This document shows positions 1 through 10,075 of a DNA stretch of 64,000 nt, in pieces. The position numbers were made by a program, and so were the translations under genes. Location: the NCBI GenBank assembly GCA_002862205.1, contig PKCN01000076.1, positions 1 through 64,000 of the forward strand, in the 5' to 3' direction. Position 1 is the first letter of the stretch; each line of letters begins with the position of its first letter. The notes under the pieces were generated by a model. It was not told the origin of the DNA, ran no database searches, and was given only the letters and a program-made list of their open reading frames with translations. This DNA is from Planctomycetaceae bacterium. GTDB taxonomy: Bacteria; Planctomycetota; Planctomycetia; Pirellulales; Pirellulaceae.

Positions 1-946
1 GCTGCGTAACTTCCGCCCCGCCTTGAATCGGGTCCATACATTTCGAAGGTCGACTCCGGCTCGTCGCTGACATCGGTCAAATCCGGAACGCTGGCCTGCA
101 TTCGATACGCCATTTCATACTGTTGAATTCGCGCCGCAATCTCGAGGTCGCCTGTCTGCTGTTGCCGGATAGAATTGATCTCATTAAGCCCATTGAGCAT
201 CCCTCGCCGAAGTTCTCTGGGCAGTCCCTCTGGATCGTTCAGATAAAGGACTGGATCCTTCGCACTTCGCAACTTGACCCCCTGATATTCAGAGGGAAGA
301 AATCCGCTGCCCCAATAGTGGTCATAGAGGGGCTGATCACTACCCCGCTTCATTTTGGAGAGCAGCACGAGATAGTCGGGCAAGTCACGATTCTCACTAC
401 CCAATCCGTAGCTGAACCAACAGCCCATGCTCGGCCGTCCCGTGAGGTGATGCCCTGTGAGAAACTTTGTCATTGCGGGGGCATGGTTGATCTGATCCGT
501 CACCATTGACTTTACAAAACACAGTTCATCAGCGATGTCCGCAATGTGCGGTAACCAATTACTGACCGTTGCACCGGACTCACCACGCCTCTTGAACACG
601 GAGTGCGCGGGCATGACCAATTGTGGTTTCCCCTTGGTCATATCGGAGAGTCGTTGCCCATTACGAACGCTATCGGGTAATTTTTCGCCGGCAAGTTTCG
701 CCAATCCAGGTTTGTGGTCGTACAATTCCAACTGCGACGGCCCGCCCGACTGCGTCAAGAAGATCACACGTTTTGCTTTGGGCGCGAAATGGGGCACCGT
801 ATTTGAAGAAATCACTTCCGATGCGTTGGCTCGGCCAGCCAAAAGACCCTCCAATGCCATCGCGCCGACGCCCACCCCAGCGCCACGCCCAAGGAAATAA
901 CGTCTTGTTACGGAAAGAGGGTCCGTTTCTCGCTCTGTCATCTCAT
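1..946 (-). CDS. DUF1501 family protein, C-terminus outside window
   Basis: About 315 N-terminal residues are visible; the gene runs off the left edge. The start overlaps the stop of the upstream PSCyt1 gene in an ATGA arrangement (943-946), which implies translational coupling. The N-terminus carries a twin-arginine signal (TRRYFLGRGAGVGVGAMAL, residues about 12-30), so export in folded form is expected. This is followed by FLTQSGGPSQLELYDHKP, the family's N-terminal sulfatase/phosphatase-fold signature, and later an NHAPAMTKFLTGH segment. DUF1501 proteins belong to the alkaline-phosphatase-like superfamily and are typically encoded next to PSCyt1/DUF1549 proteins in planctomycetes. Substrate unknown. 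Confidence 0.93.
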
Positions 947-3900
947 TCATGGGAGATACTCTCATCCAGATTCAAAATCAAACTCGCCATCAACATATCA
1001 GCGGCTAAATCACCCACGCGCACCCCACGCACCTCTGGCAATTGGCCGACTGAAAGCAGAGCCTTTGCCGCGTCACGCTCGCGACGATAGTACGAACGTG
1101 CCTTCTGGTGCTCTCGCTGTAGTATATCCATCTCAGAAGCACTCGGTGTTCGGCTCAATACAGACTGAAACATCCCACTCAAGCGCACATCAACACTCGC
1201 ATCCAAATCGTCTCCCCAAGCCTTCTCAGCCAAGCTTCGCGCTGACTCCAATGCCGTCACATCATTCAACAGTGTCAGTGCATGCAGTGGTGTATTGGTT
1301 CGGCGAGGCACCACTTCACAAGTGCGTCTCATCGCCGAATCAAACAGAAAAGTCGGTGCACTACTCCGCCGCCAGAACGTGTACAAGGTCCGTCGATATT
1401 GCCCCGGTCCCAACGTCGGTTCATAGGTAAAGCGGCCCATGAACTGATCCTGCCAAACGCCCACCGGCTGGTAGGCAAAGATTGGCGGACCTCCGACGGT
1501 TCGGTTCAACAAGCCACTGGCAGCCAGCGAAGCATCGCGAATCATCCAGCTTGGCAAGCGGAACCGGGCTCCTCGTGCCAAAAGCCGATTCTCTGGATCC
1601 TTCTCAAGCAACTCTTTGGATACGCTGCTTTCCTGACGGTAGGTTTCACTGGTCACGATCCGCCTGATGAGATGCTTGAGATCCCATCCATGCTCCATGA
1701 AATCAACCGCCAACCAATCCAGCAATTGGGGATGAGTCGGCATTTCCCCCTGGGCACCGAAATCGCTTGGAGTCCGCACCAAACCGGCACCGAAGAACAA
1801 TTGCCAGACATGATTCACCATGACTCTTGCTGTCAATGGATTGTTTCGTGACACGATCCAGCGGCCAAGTTCGAGGCGATCGTCGATCGCCTCGTCTGGC
1901 TCTCGCATGACCACAGGCAAAGGCCCGGGCTCGACTTCATCGCCGTGGGCATTCCACACCCCCCTGACCAGCACATGCGTTTTACGTCTTTCAGCTCGCT
2001 CCTTCAAAACCGTCACCTTCAGGTTTCCGGACGCCCCTTTTGCGGCGTTCAATTGCCGCGATGCTTTCGCATGTTTCTTCGCTGCAAGCTTCCAAGGTGC
2101 GTGATCGGCAAGGAATTGATCCATCAGCTTTTTCTTCAAGCCTTCCGACACATCCTCAACCGTGAATGGTCCTTCCACTTCTGATCGCGTCTTCGTTGCA
2201 ATGGCCTCTGACAATTCCTGAAGTGGCATCGGCTTGAGCGAGCGAACTGCATTGCCACGTTGATCGGTGACACTGAGGCGAAACTTTGCCATCAATTCAC
2301 CTGGTGCTAGCGAACGTTGTAATAATGCAATCTCCACCACGCCATCATTGGATGGCGCCAGCGGCTCGCTTAACTCAAAGACAACCATCTGGACTGGCTC
2401 AACAGGTTTAGTGCGAGTGGTCCAACCCGTGCGCGGGTCATCGTCCAACGTACCCGAAGCTCGGCCATATTTACTATCCGCACCTTTTCCTTCAACGCTC
2501 GCGGACGCACGACTTAGCGGAACCTCGGTCACCGATCCGTTATCGCGACTTCTCACTTGCAATTTTACATTCGTCAGAATGAATTCACCCGTCTCAGCGA
2601 ATGAATATTTCTCAGCGTGGTGGGCCATATCAGAGAACACTTCGAGTCGAATGCCGGTGATCCGCTCAAGCTTGTCATCAGTCACCTCGACAAAATAATC
2701 ATCCTGCACGACTTTGCTGTCGTTTGCCGTAATCACACCATCGGAATGTGCTGTGAGCACAGTGCCCTCAGTGGTTCTCATTGCATCAGGTTTCAGAACG
2801 ACCCAAGGCTCATACGGAGGCTGGGCTCGTTCGATCATGCGAGCCAGCTCTACTGCAAAGGCTTCCTCCGCATCCGCTTTCACTTGATCAAGGTTTGCTT
2901 TCATCTGGTTCAGCACCTGCTGACTCTCTTCAATCGCTGGTTGGACAAGCGATGATTTGTAGGCAAGAAACGGCTTCGCTCCCCCGCCCGCTCTTCCGTC
3001 TTCATCGATGCTGTTGAAGAATGCCGTCAGACTGTAGTAATCTCGCTGCGAGATGGGATCGAACTTATGGTCATGACACTGGGCACATCCGAGCGTAAGG
3101 CCGAGCCAGAGTGTGCCCATGGTGTTCGTCCTGTCCAGCACATAATCAACCCTTGATTCTGCGGGGTCGCGTCCCCCTTCGCCGTTGTGCATGTGGTTAC
3201 GGTGAAAACAGGTTGCCAATCGCTGTTCATCGGTGGCGTCAGGCAGAAGGTCACCTGCGAACTGTTCAACGGTGAATTGGTCAAACGGCATGTTGTCATT
3301 GAACGCGGAGACGACCCAATCCCGCCATGGCCAGTTTTGTCGTGTTGCATCAGCTTGGAACCCATCTGTATCACTGTAGCGGGCGCCATCGAGCCACCAC
3401 ATCGCCATCCGCTCACCGTAGTGTGGCGAAGCAAGGAGTGCGTCCGCCCATTTTGTCCACTCCGATTCGTCGGGAGTTTCGCCAAGTGCTGTCACCTCGG
3501 AACCCGCCGGAGACAATCCTGTCAGATCGAACGACATGCGGCGTGCGAGCGTGTGCGTGGCAGCTCGTCTCGAGATGGTCAGACCCTGCTTCTGCAACTG
3601 TTTCATCACGAAGTAGTCAATCGGATGAATCTCGTTGTCGCCCTTAGGAATCGCAACCGCGACAGGGGGCTCAAACGACCAATGCTCACCCCATTCCGCG
3701 CCCTCAGCAATCCAACGGGTGATGGTTGCTATCGCCTCAGCTGAAAGAGGTCTCTTATGAGAATCCGCAGGCGGCATCAACTCCACACCATCCACACCAC
3801 GAAGCCGATCCAGAAGCACACTCTGTTCTGGTTTTCCAGGAACCACTGCGGCGTAACCGCCGAGATCGGCAAGCGCCCCCTCACGTGTATCCAGACGAAG

Positions 3901-4152
3901 CTCAGTCGAACGCGATCCTTCATCAAACCCGTGGCAAGCCAAACAGTTATTCGACAGCAATGGCCTCACCTGCCGATTGAAATCAACCGGTTCGACCGCA
4001 TGAACGCACACACCTGATCCATATCCCCAGAACGTCACCAGCAGAGCAAAAGCCGGAGCCATCAACCAACGGCACCCCTCTCGCACTCGATAAAAGAACA
4101 CCGATTCATTTGAACAAAATAACGACATAAATCTACTGCCAAGTGTCAACAT
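943..4152 (-). CDS. PSCyt1/DUF1549/DUF1553 domain protein
   Basis: 1069 residues, exported. A hydrophobic segment at about 31-50 follows basic residues and acts as a signal peptide or anchor; the true start could be one of the internal Met codons before it. A c-type haem motif CLACH lies at residues 70-74 (PSCyt1). DUF1549 follows, with MWWLDGARYSDTDGF and CAQCHDHKFDP (a second CxxCH). DUF1553 is C-terminal, with NNPLTARVMVNHVWQLFFG and RRTNTPLHALTLLND. This is the planctomycete cytochrome architecture, probably periplasmic or surface located and linked to polymer degradation. The exact reaction is not established. It is translationally coupled to the downstream DUF1501 gene. Confidence 0.95.
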   Translation of the reverse strand: MLTLGSRFMSLFCSNESVFFYRVREGCRWLMAPAFALLVTFWGYGSGVCVHAVEPVDFNRQVRPLLSNNCLACHGFDEGSRSTELRLDTREGALADLGGYAAVVPGKPEQSVLLDRLRGVDGVELMPPADSHKRPLSAEAIATITRWIAEGAEWGEHWSFEPPVAVAIPKGDNEIHPIDYFVMKQLQKQGLTISRRAATHTLARRMSFDLTGLSPAGSEVTALGETPDESEWTKWADALLASPHYGERMAMWWLDGARYSDTDGFQADATRQNWPWRDWVVSAFNDNMPFDQFTVEQFAGDLLPDATDEQRLATCFHRNHMHNGEGGRDPAESRVDYVLDRTNTMGTLWLGLTLGCAQCHDHKFDPISQRDYYSLTAFFNSIDEDGRAGGGAKPFLAYKSSLVQPAIEESQQVLNQMKANLDQVKADAEEAFAVELARMIERAQPPYEPWVVLKPDAMRTTEGTVLTAHSDGVITANDSKVVQDDYFVEVTDDKLERITGIRLEVFSDMAHHAEKYSFAETGEFILTNVKLQVRSRDNGSVTEVPLSRASASVEGKGADSKYGRASGTLDDDPRTGWTTRTKPVEPVQMVVFELSEPLAPSNDGVVEIALLQRSLAPGELMAKFRLSVTDQRGNAVRSLKPMPLQELSEAIATKTRSEVEGPFTVEDVSEGLKKKLMDQFLADHAPWKLAAKKHAKASRQLNAAKGASGNLKVTVLKERAERRKTHVLVRGVWNAHGDEVEPGPLPVVMREPDEAIDDRLELGRWIVSRNNPLTARVMVNHVWQLFFGAGLVRTPSDFGAQGEMPTHPQLLDWLAVDFMEHGWDLKHLIRRIVTSETYRQESSVSKELLEKDPENRLLARGARFRLPSWMIRDASLAASGLLNRTVGGPPIFAYQPVGVWQDQFMGRFTYEPTLGPGQYRRTLYTFWRRSSAPTFLFDSAMRRTCEVVPRRTNTPLHALTLLNDVTALESARSLAEKAWGDDLDASVDVRLSGMFQSVLSRTPSASEMDILQREHQKARSYYRRERDAAKALLSVGQLPEVRGVRVGDLAADMLMASLILNLDESISHE

Positions 4153-4824
4153 CCACGACTTCGCATACCAGCACTTATTTTAACGACAGTAAGCCATACC
4201 GTCTTGGATAGACAACTCATGATTTTGCATAAATCACGCATTGCTGCTGAATCGCAAGCAAACGTCACCAGCGGAATACGGTTCTATGCATCGATTCGCG
4301 GCATATGACTCCTAAAACCCTCATTCTGTGATTACGGAATTCTGGTGAGAACTGAGGCCGATGCTGGATTTCAACGCGGCTTTTGTCTTCAGGACGGCAC
4401 AATCTCTCAAAGTACTGGAGGTCTTTGAATGATGGTGATTGGTTCACGCCAACACCCGCTTCATCATGAACACCAGCATCATCATGGCCACCAGCATCGT
4501 GCCACGCGTCCCATTTCACGCTTTCCATCACCCCCTCTTCATCACCCCCTCTTCATCACCCCGTTTCCATCACACAATGACGAATCGTGTCTTACGTGAT
4601 TTGTACCATTCCACGGCTCCTTCACGTGTGATTCCGAGAAAGGGCAGTCCGTCCATGTTCATCAAATATGTACTCTCATCGGGCTCAACGACACACGATG
4701 GAAACAAGATTACAATCCTCGTGCCGCCAAGCGAACCGTTGGAGCTCGATCGAGCCCCATCGCCGCGAGGAATAGCGGCACCCTACTGAGCCCGATTTCT
4801 CTCAACCCTACACCAGTCTCGCCA
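4153..4824. other. Intergenic region between divergent genes
   Basis: About 670 bases separating the divergent PSCyt1 and FAD-oxidoreductase genes. Both promoters must lie here, but no convincing -35/-10 pair was seen. It contains an approximate repeat of CATCATG-ACCAG (about 4462-4500) and a 14-bp tandem repeat (4526-4573). A weak reading frame on the minus strand (4265-4531) lacks any recognisable domain and is not called. Confidence 0.6.
4526..4573. repeat. 14-bp tandem repeat, 3.4 copies
   Basis: Unit CATCACCCCCTCTT at 4526-4539 and 4540-4553, a slightly diverged third copy at 4554-4567, then a partial copy. It lies upstream of the FAD oxidoreductase and is not part of a supported gene. 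Confidence 0.85.
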
Positions 4825-6579
4825 ATGTCATTGCCCCACTCGCTTGCTTGCGTCCACGCAGTCTGCAATCCACGGTTGGAATTGCGAACCAAACCAGGAT
4901 CGTGGGCCCTGTTAAGTGCATTCCTGCTTGCAAACTTGATCACATCGGACAGTCGAGCCGAAGAAGCCCCCTTGTACGATCTCGTCATCTATGGGGGAAC
5001 CTCGGCGGGGATTGTGGCTGCTGTCCAAGCAAGCCGAATGGGAGCATCGGTTGTTGTGCTTGAGCCTTCCAATCGGATCGGCGGCTTGACCACCAGCGGG
5101 CTCGGGCAAACCGACATAGGAAACAAAGCTGCCATCGGGGGAATTTCGAGAGAATTTTATCGGCGAATCCGCGATCACTACCAACACGAATCAAACTGGA
5201 AGTGGGAGTCACGAGCGTCCTACCGCAGCGGTGGACAAAGTCGCACCAACGCGAATGAGGACACCATGTGGACTTTCGAACCTTCAGCGGCTCTGAAGGT
5301 CATGCAGGATTTCGTCGACGAGCACAGAATCAAGCTAGTTCGCAATGCAAAAATCGACCGGACTCCGCTCAAGGGAAAAGGAAAGCGCGTCCAGGGCGTT
5401 GTGATGCAAGACGCGCGTATTCGCGCCATTATCACTGAGGACAAAACAGAATACCGAGCGAAACGCTTCATTGACGCGAGCTACGAGGGCGACTTATTAG
5501 CCGGTGCGGGGGTTTCCTACAGCGTAGGCCGCGAGAGTTCCCAAACGTATGGCGAATCGCTCAACGGAGTCCAAACAAGACGCGCTCTGCATCACCAGAT
5601 TCACCCCGGCGTTGACCCGTTCCGCGTGGCCGGTGATCCCAACAGCGGCTTACTTCCCGGCATCGACAAAGCTGGTCCGGGTATTGAGCAACAAGCCGAC
5701 CACCGGGTGCAAGCATTCTGTTTTCGTATGTGTTTAACCGACCAGCCAGCGAATCGCCTCAAAATTCTCAAACCAGCCAATTACGATCCGCTTGATTACG
5801 AGCTTCTGTTTCGAAACTTCGAAGCGGGTGCCAAGACACTTCCGTGGTCCTTCTCTTTGATGCCCAACCGAAAGACTGACATCAACAACAATCGAGGTGT
5901 GTCAACCGATTTTATTGGTGAGAGCTATCACTACCCTGAAGCCAGCTATGAAGATCGCGAAGCGACGGTGGCCAAGCACCTTCATTACCAGCAAGGGTTG
6001 CTGTGGACGCTCGCCCACCATCCTCGGGTTCCTCGCTCAATGAGGCAACAAGTCTCACAGTGGGGCCCCTGCCGGGACGAGTTCGCAAGCCCTGACGGAT
6101 GGCAACGGCAACTGTATATTCGAGAAGCGCGCCGCATGACAGGCGCGATTGTCATGACGCAAAATCACTGCCAAGGGAGTCTTGTCGCAAAACAGCCCGT
6201 GGGTCTTGCTGCTTATACGATGGACTCACACCATGTCCAACGCTACGTCGACGCAAAAGGCCAGGTCCAGAACGAAGGTGATGTCCAGGTAGGTGGTTTC
6301 TCACCCTATGGAATCGATTACGGCTCACTCACCCCGAAAGCGACGGAGTGCGTCAATTTGCTCGTGCCAGTCTGTCTGAGCGCATCACACATCGCATTTG
6401 GATCCATACGCATGGAACCTGTCTTCATGGTCTTGGGGCAAACTGCTGCAACCGCAGCAATCCACTCCATTCGCGACAAACAAACAGTACAAAACATTGA
6501 CTACGACAAACTGCGTGGGCAGCTGATACATGACAAACAAGTGCTTTCGTGGTCACAACCCAAACACGAATCCCCATAG
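4825..6579 (+). CDS. FAD-dependent oxidoreductase, truncated by in-frame TAG
   Basis: 584 residues to the first stop. It has an N-terminal signal peptide (hydrophobic stretch ending near SRAEEA, about 27-46). A Rossmann dinucleotide-binding motif follows, [19 protein letters not shown] then [17 protein letters not shown] (about 55-91), characteristic of the FAD_oxidored family (PF12831) common in planctomycetes. The conserved C-terminal FAD contact region ([18 protein letters not shown]) is present, so the catalytic domain is complete. Family members often end in a golvesin/Xly-like beta domain. Here that domain lies in the same frame just past the TAG at 6577-6579. The protein is probably exported and acts on a sugar or polymer-derived substrate, but this is inference. 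Confidence 0.88.
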   Translation: MSLPHSLACVHAVCNPRLELRTKPGSWALLSAFLLANLITSDSRAEEAPLYDLVIYGGTSAGIVAAVQASRMGASVVVLEPSNRIGGLTTSGLGQTDIGNKAAIGGISREFYRRIRDHYQHESNWKWESRASYRSGGQSRTNANEDTMWTFEPSAALKVMQDFVDEHRIKLVRNAKIDRTPLKGKGKRVQGVVMQDARIRAIITEDKTEYRAKRFIDASYEGDLLAGAGVSYSVGRESSQTYGESLNGVQTRRALHHQIHPGVDPFRVAGDPNSGLLPGIDKAGPGIEQQADHRVQAFCFRMCLTDQPANRLKILKPANYDPLDYELLFRNFEAGAKTLPWSFSLMPNRKTDINNNRGVSTDFIGESYHYPEASYEDREATVAKHLHYQQGLLWTLAHHPRVPRSMRQQVSQWGPCRDEFASPDGWQRQLYIREARRMTGAIVMTQNHCQGSLVAKQPVGLAAYTMDSHHVQRYVDAKGQVQNEGDVQVGGFSPYGIDYGSLTPKATECVNLLVPVCLSASHIAFGSIRMEPVFMVLGQTAATAAIHSIRDKQTVQNIDYDKLRGQLIHDKQVLSWSQPKHESP

Positions 6580-7014
6580 AGCACAGACCTTAAAACATTT
6601 TCCGGCATGGTCATGGATGACGACCAAAGCGATCGCGTTGGATTTGATTCCAGCAGTCAGTCGACCGGCCCATTCCTGGGTTCACATTACCGCCACGACA
6701 GCAATGCTGGCAAAGGTCTTCAGCAAGCCAGTTATACCTTCAAGATCACAAAAGCTGGAAAATACAAGTTGCAAATTGCCTGGACAGCACACTCCAATCG
6801 CGCGACAAATGTGCCCATCCACCTTGCCACGCAAGCCGGCAAACGAACGATTGTCCTCAATCAACGACAAAAACCACAACAACCACCGTTTGGAACATTA
6901 GGAATCTTCGATTTTGCCCCTGGCCTTGTCACCGTTGAGATTGATAACTCATCCACGGACGGCTACGTCATTCTTGATGGTGCGCGAATCGTGGCAGTTG
7001 CCCCTGCGCCCTAA
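6580..7014 (+). pseudogene. Golvesin/Xly-CBD-like C-terminal domain cut off by amber codon
   Basis: The frame continues unchanged after the TAG that ends the FAD oxidoreductase. After nine codons it reads GMVMDDDQSD, then SHYRHDSNAGKGLQQASYTF, NRATNVPIHLATQ and STDGYVILDGARIV. These are the expected blocks of the golvesin C-terminal-like domain that closes many planctomycete FAD-oxidoreductases. An ATG at 6607 could in principle start it separately, but no Shine-Dalgarno sequence or signal peptide precedes it. Best read as the C-terminus of one gene interrupted by a nonsense change. Alternatives are sequencing error or amber readthrough. Confidence 0.75.
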
Positions 7015-7233
7015 ACCCCTGGCAGCAAACATGTGATTTGGTTTGGCAACTAAAACTTTAAAAATCACTCGACAAGAAAGGACGCAGCCCGTGCGACCGA
7101 AGCGATTGTCAAATTCGGCTTTGCAAAGGCAAAGAATTCCTGCTCAAGCTTCAGGTAAATCTGAAACTTTCAGCCTGATTTTGTTATTCTAGAGATACTT
7201 GCACACACCATTCAGAACGACAGGTACACGCCA

Positions 7234-9999
7234 TTGACAGGTTTGCGGAAACAAACAATACGTACCTTCTTACCGCTCGGTAATCGAGCCTCGATTCTGT
7301 GCGCAACATTCTTGTTCGTGATACTGGCGAGTCCGCTGCAGCTCAAGGGCCGGGAATTTTCCGAGGGCGAAAAACTGTTCGCTCTGCAGTTGAAGCGACT
7401 TTTCGCAGACAAGTGCATCGCCTGTCATGGGGCGGACCCTGATGATCTGGGCGGCAGCTTTGACATGCGTAGCCGGAACGCGATGCTCAAAGGCGGTGAT
7501 TCATACGGTGAAGAAGTTCTGATTCCGGAAGCGGGTCGCGACAGTTTTCTTTATGTGGCAACGACGCGAAAGGAAGCTGGGTATGAAATGCCTCCCAAGG
7601 AATCGGAAAGCCTCACGAGCGAGGAGTCAAACTGGATCAGACAGTGGATTGATCTGGGTGCACCTTGGCCAACCGACACGGTTGTCCAACAAATACGCGA
7701 AGCGTATGCCCAAGGCGTGGTGGTTCAAACCTCAGGCGGTCTCGCCGATGACTGGAGCAACCGGCGGTACGATGCTTCTGGCTTGTGGGCATACCAACCC
7801 CTGAGATTTGTAGAACCACCCCGTGACACCAATCCGGTTGACTGGTTCATCAACCGAAAATTAAAGGAACAGGGGATCCCCGCAGCGCCTTCGGCAACGG
7901 CTCATCAATTGGTGAGACGCCTGACATTTGGCTTGACCGGTCTGCCGCCGGAATCCCAACCCAACTGGCCCAAAGCGGCCGAATTCTCCGACGCGTATCT
8001 GGCAGACCCACAAACGGCAATCGAAGGATTAGTTGCACAGTTGATGAGTTACCCACAGTATGGAGAAAAGTTGGGGCAACAGTGGCTTGACGTTGCGCGG
8101 TACGCCGACACCGCAGGCTTTGCCAATGATTACTCGCGTCCCAACGCGTGGCGGTATCGTGATTATGTGATTCGCTCGTTCAATCAGGACAAACCCTATT
8201 CAGAATTTGTCAGGGAGCAAGTTGCCGGTGATGAGTTGAATCCAGAATCGATCGATCACCGAATTGCTACCGGCTTTCTTCGAATGGGACCTTGGGAACA
8301 GACAGGTATGAGTGTGTTTCGCATCACGCGTCAACAATGGCTCGATGATGTAACCGACTCGGTCGGCCAAACCTTCCTTGGACACGCGCTGCAGTGTGCA
8401 AAATGCCATGACCACAAGTTTGATCCGATTCCGACGCGCGATTACTACCGCCTGATGGCAGTTTTCTCGACAACCCAATTTACTGAGAAAGATACACCGT
8501 TTCTGCCATCCGAAAACCAACAGGGATTCACCGCCACGAGCCAATGGCTGAACAACAAAATCGGTGCCTACGAAAAACAGCGGAACAGCCTTCAACAGAA
8601 AATCAACCAAAGAAAAGTTTCAGAAACTGGGGAAACCCAAGTTGGAGACAACGGTCTGGATCCGGGTGACGAAAACTCTCTCGCCCGTATCAAGAAGAAC
8701 ATTTCACGACACAACCTTGAGCGGGACAAGACTAACCCCATTGCCCTGACCGTCTACACAGGGAAAACGATCCAACGTAAATCTGTCAATTCACGTTTAC
8801 GTGCTCCAGCGGAACCATGGGAAAAGGGGATCCTGGAGACCGACACCATTTTGATCAATGGCGACGCGTATTCTGCGGGTGACGCTGTCACCCCCGGAGC
8901 GCTGAGTGCTGCAGAGACACTCGGGGAAATGAAGCCCACTGCGTTTCCGGGTAAGCAAGGTGCAAGGCGACTCGCTCTGGCAAACTGGCTGACGGCGACT
9001 GATAATCCTCTGACTGCAAGAGTGATGGTCAATCGGGTTTGGGCTTGGCATTTTGGCAAGGGTTTGGCAGGAAATCCAAACAATCTGGGAAGCACAGGGA
9101 AAACGCCCTCGCACCCCGAATTACTTGATTTCCTCGCAGACTGGTTTACCAAACACAATGGGTCTGTGAAGCAGCTCAGTCACTTGCTACTCACCTCCAA
9201 CGCGTATCGCAGGAGCTCTCGCCATCCTGAACGAAAGCTGATTGCCGAAAAGGATCCAGACAATCGCTTCTACGCGAGGTTCTCGCCACGGAGGCTCACT
9301 GCTGAGGAATTTCGCGACTCGATGCTTGCTGTCAGCGGCGAGTTGAACGCATCAGTAGGCGGTGTGCCCTGCCGACCAGACATCAATTACGAGGTCGCGA
9401 TGCAACCCCGACAGATCATGGGGGGGACTGCATCGGTCTATGAACCTGATTCCCTCCCCGAACAACGCAACCGACGTACCATTTACGCCGAGAAGATCCG
9501 AGGCCTTCGGGACCCGTTCATGGAGCTATTCAACCAACCTGGACCCGACAAGTCGTGTGAACTTCGACAGACATCTACGGTTGCCCCTCAAGCGTTAACC
9601 TTGATGAATGCGGAGGAGATTCAGGATCGGTCACTTGCATTCGCGGCCATGCTGATTCGGAAACACAAATCCGATGCAGAAGTCATTCAATCAGCCTTTT
9701 CACGAGCACTTGGGCGTCCACCAACCGCAGTAGAAACCCGGCAATGCCTCGCGCACTGGAAGCGGTGCACCGCAGATGAATCCGATTTGCAGCACCAACC
9801 GCAATCCTATCCTGCCAGCACGTTGCGCACGGTGATGGCGGAAAAGACAGGAGAGCCCTACCAGTTCATCGAACACATGCCAACGTACGAGTCCTATGTC
9901 CCAGATCTACAGCCGCATCAGACGAATGCACGCACTCGTGGATTGGCTCAGGTCTGCCTGGTGATCCTGAACTTGAACGAGTTCGCATACCTTGACTGA
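7234..9999 (+). CDS. PSCyt1/DUF1549/DUF1553 domain protein
   Basis: 921 residues from a TTG start. The signal segment lies at about 17-38 (ILCATFLFVILASPLQ). A haem motif CIACH lies at 61-65. The DUF1549 blocks QWLDVARYADTAGFANDY and CAKCHDHKFDPIPTRDYY follow, then DUF1553 with DNPLTARVMVNRVWAWHFGK and SCELRQTSTVAPQALTLMNA. It is the first gene of a probable operon with DUF1501 and UbiA. Its stop overlaps the longest possible DUF1501 reading frame by 8 bases. Compared with the other two PSCyt1 proteins here, the stretch between DUF1549 and DUF1553 is shorter and lysine/glutamine rich. Exported cytochrome-like protein, precise reaction unknown. Confidence 0.94.
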   Translation: MTGLRKQTIRTFLPLGNRASILCATFLFVILASPLQLKGREFSEGEKLFALQLKRLFADKCIACHGADPDDLGGSFDMRSRNAMLKGGDSYGEEVLIPEAGRDSFLYVATTRKEAGYEMPPKESESLTSEESNWIRQWIDLGAPWPTDTVVQQIREAYAQGVVVQTSGGLADDWSNRRYDASGLWAYQPLRFVEPPRDTNPVDWFINRKLKEQGIPAAPSATAHQLVRRLTFGLTGLPPESQPNWPKAAEFSDAYLADPQTAIEGLVAQLMSYPQYGEKLGQQWLDVARYADTAGFANDYSRPNAWRYRDYVIRSFNQDKPYSEFVREQVAGDELNPESIDHRIATGFLRMGPWEQTGMSVFRITRQQWLDDVTDSVGQTFLGHALQCAKCHDHKFDPIPTRDYYRLMAVFSTTQFTEKDTPFLPSENQQGFTATSQWLNNKIGAYEKQRNSLQQKINQRKVSETGETQVGDNGLDPGDENSLARIKKNISRHNLERDKTNPIALTVYTGKTIQRKSVNSRLRAPAEPWEKGILETDTILINGDAYSAGDAVTPGALSAAETLGEMKPTAFPGKQGARRLALANWLTATDNPLTARVMVNRVWAWHFGKGLAGNPNNLGSTGKTPSHPELLDFLADWFTKHNGSVKQLSHLLLTSNAYRRSSRHPERKLIAEKDPDNRFYARFSPRRLTAEEFRDSMLAVSGELNASVGGVPCRPDINYEVAMQPRQIMGGTASVYEPDSLPEQRNRRTIYAEKIRGLRDPFMELFNQPGPDKSCELRQTSTVAPQALTLMNAEEIQDRSLAFAAMLIRKHKSDAEVIQSAFSRALGRPPTAVETRQCLAHWKRCTADESDLQHQPQSYPASTLRTVMAEKTGEPYQFIEHMPTYESYVPDLQPHQTNARTRGLAQVCLVILNLNEFAYLD

Positions 10000-10075
10000 T
10001 TCAACGCGACACGGTGCTGATTCGGAATTGTCTCCGCACTGCCTACCACTCAAAGCATTATCAAGAAGACAGTCC

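Noticed and set aside
4265-4531. 88-codon minus-strand frame with Asp/His/Gly repeats
   Set aside because: Translation of repetitive DNA with no domain, ribosome-binding site or signal peptide; overlapping frames on the other strand are equally open.
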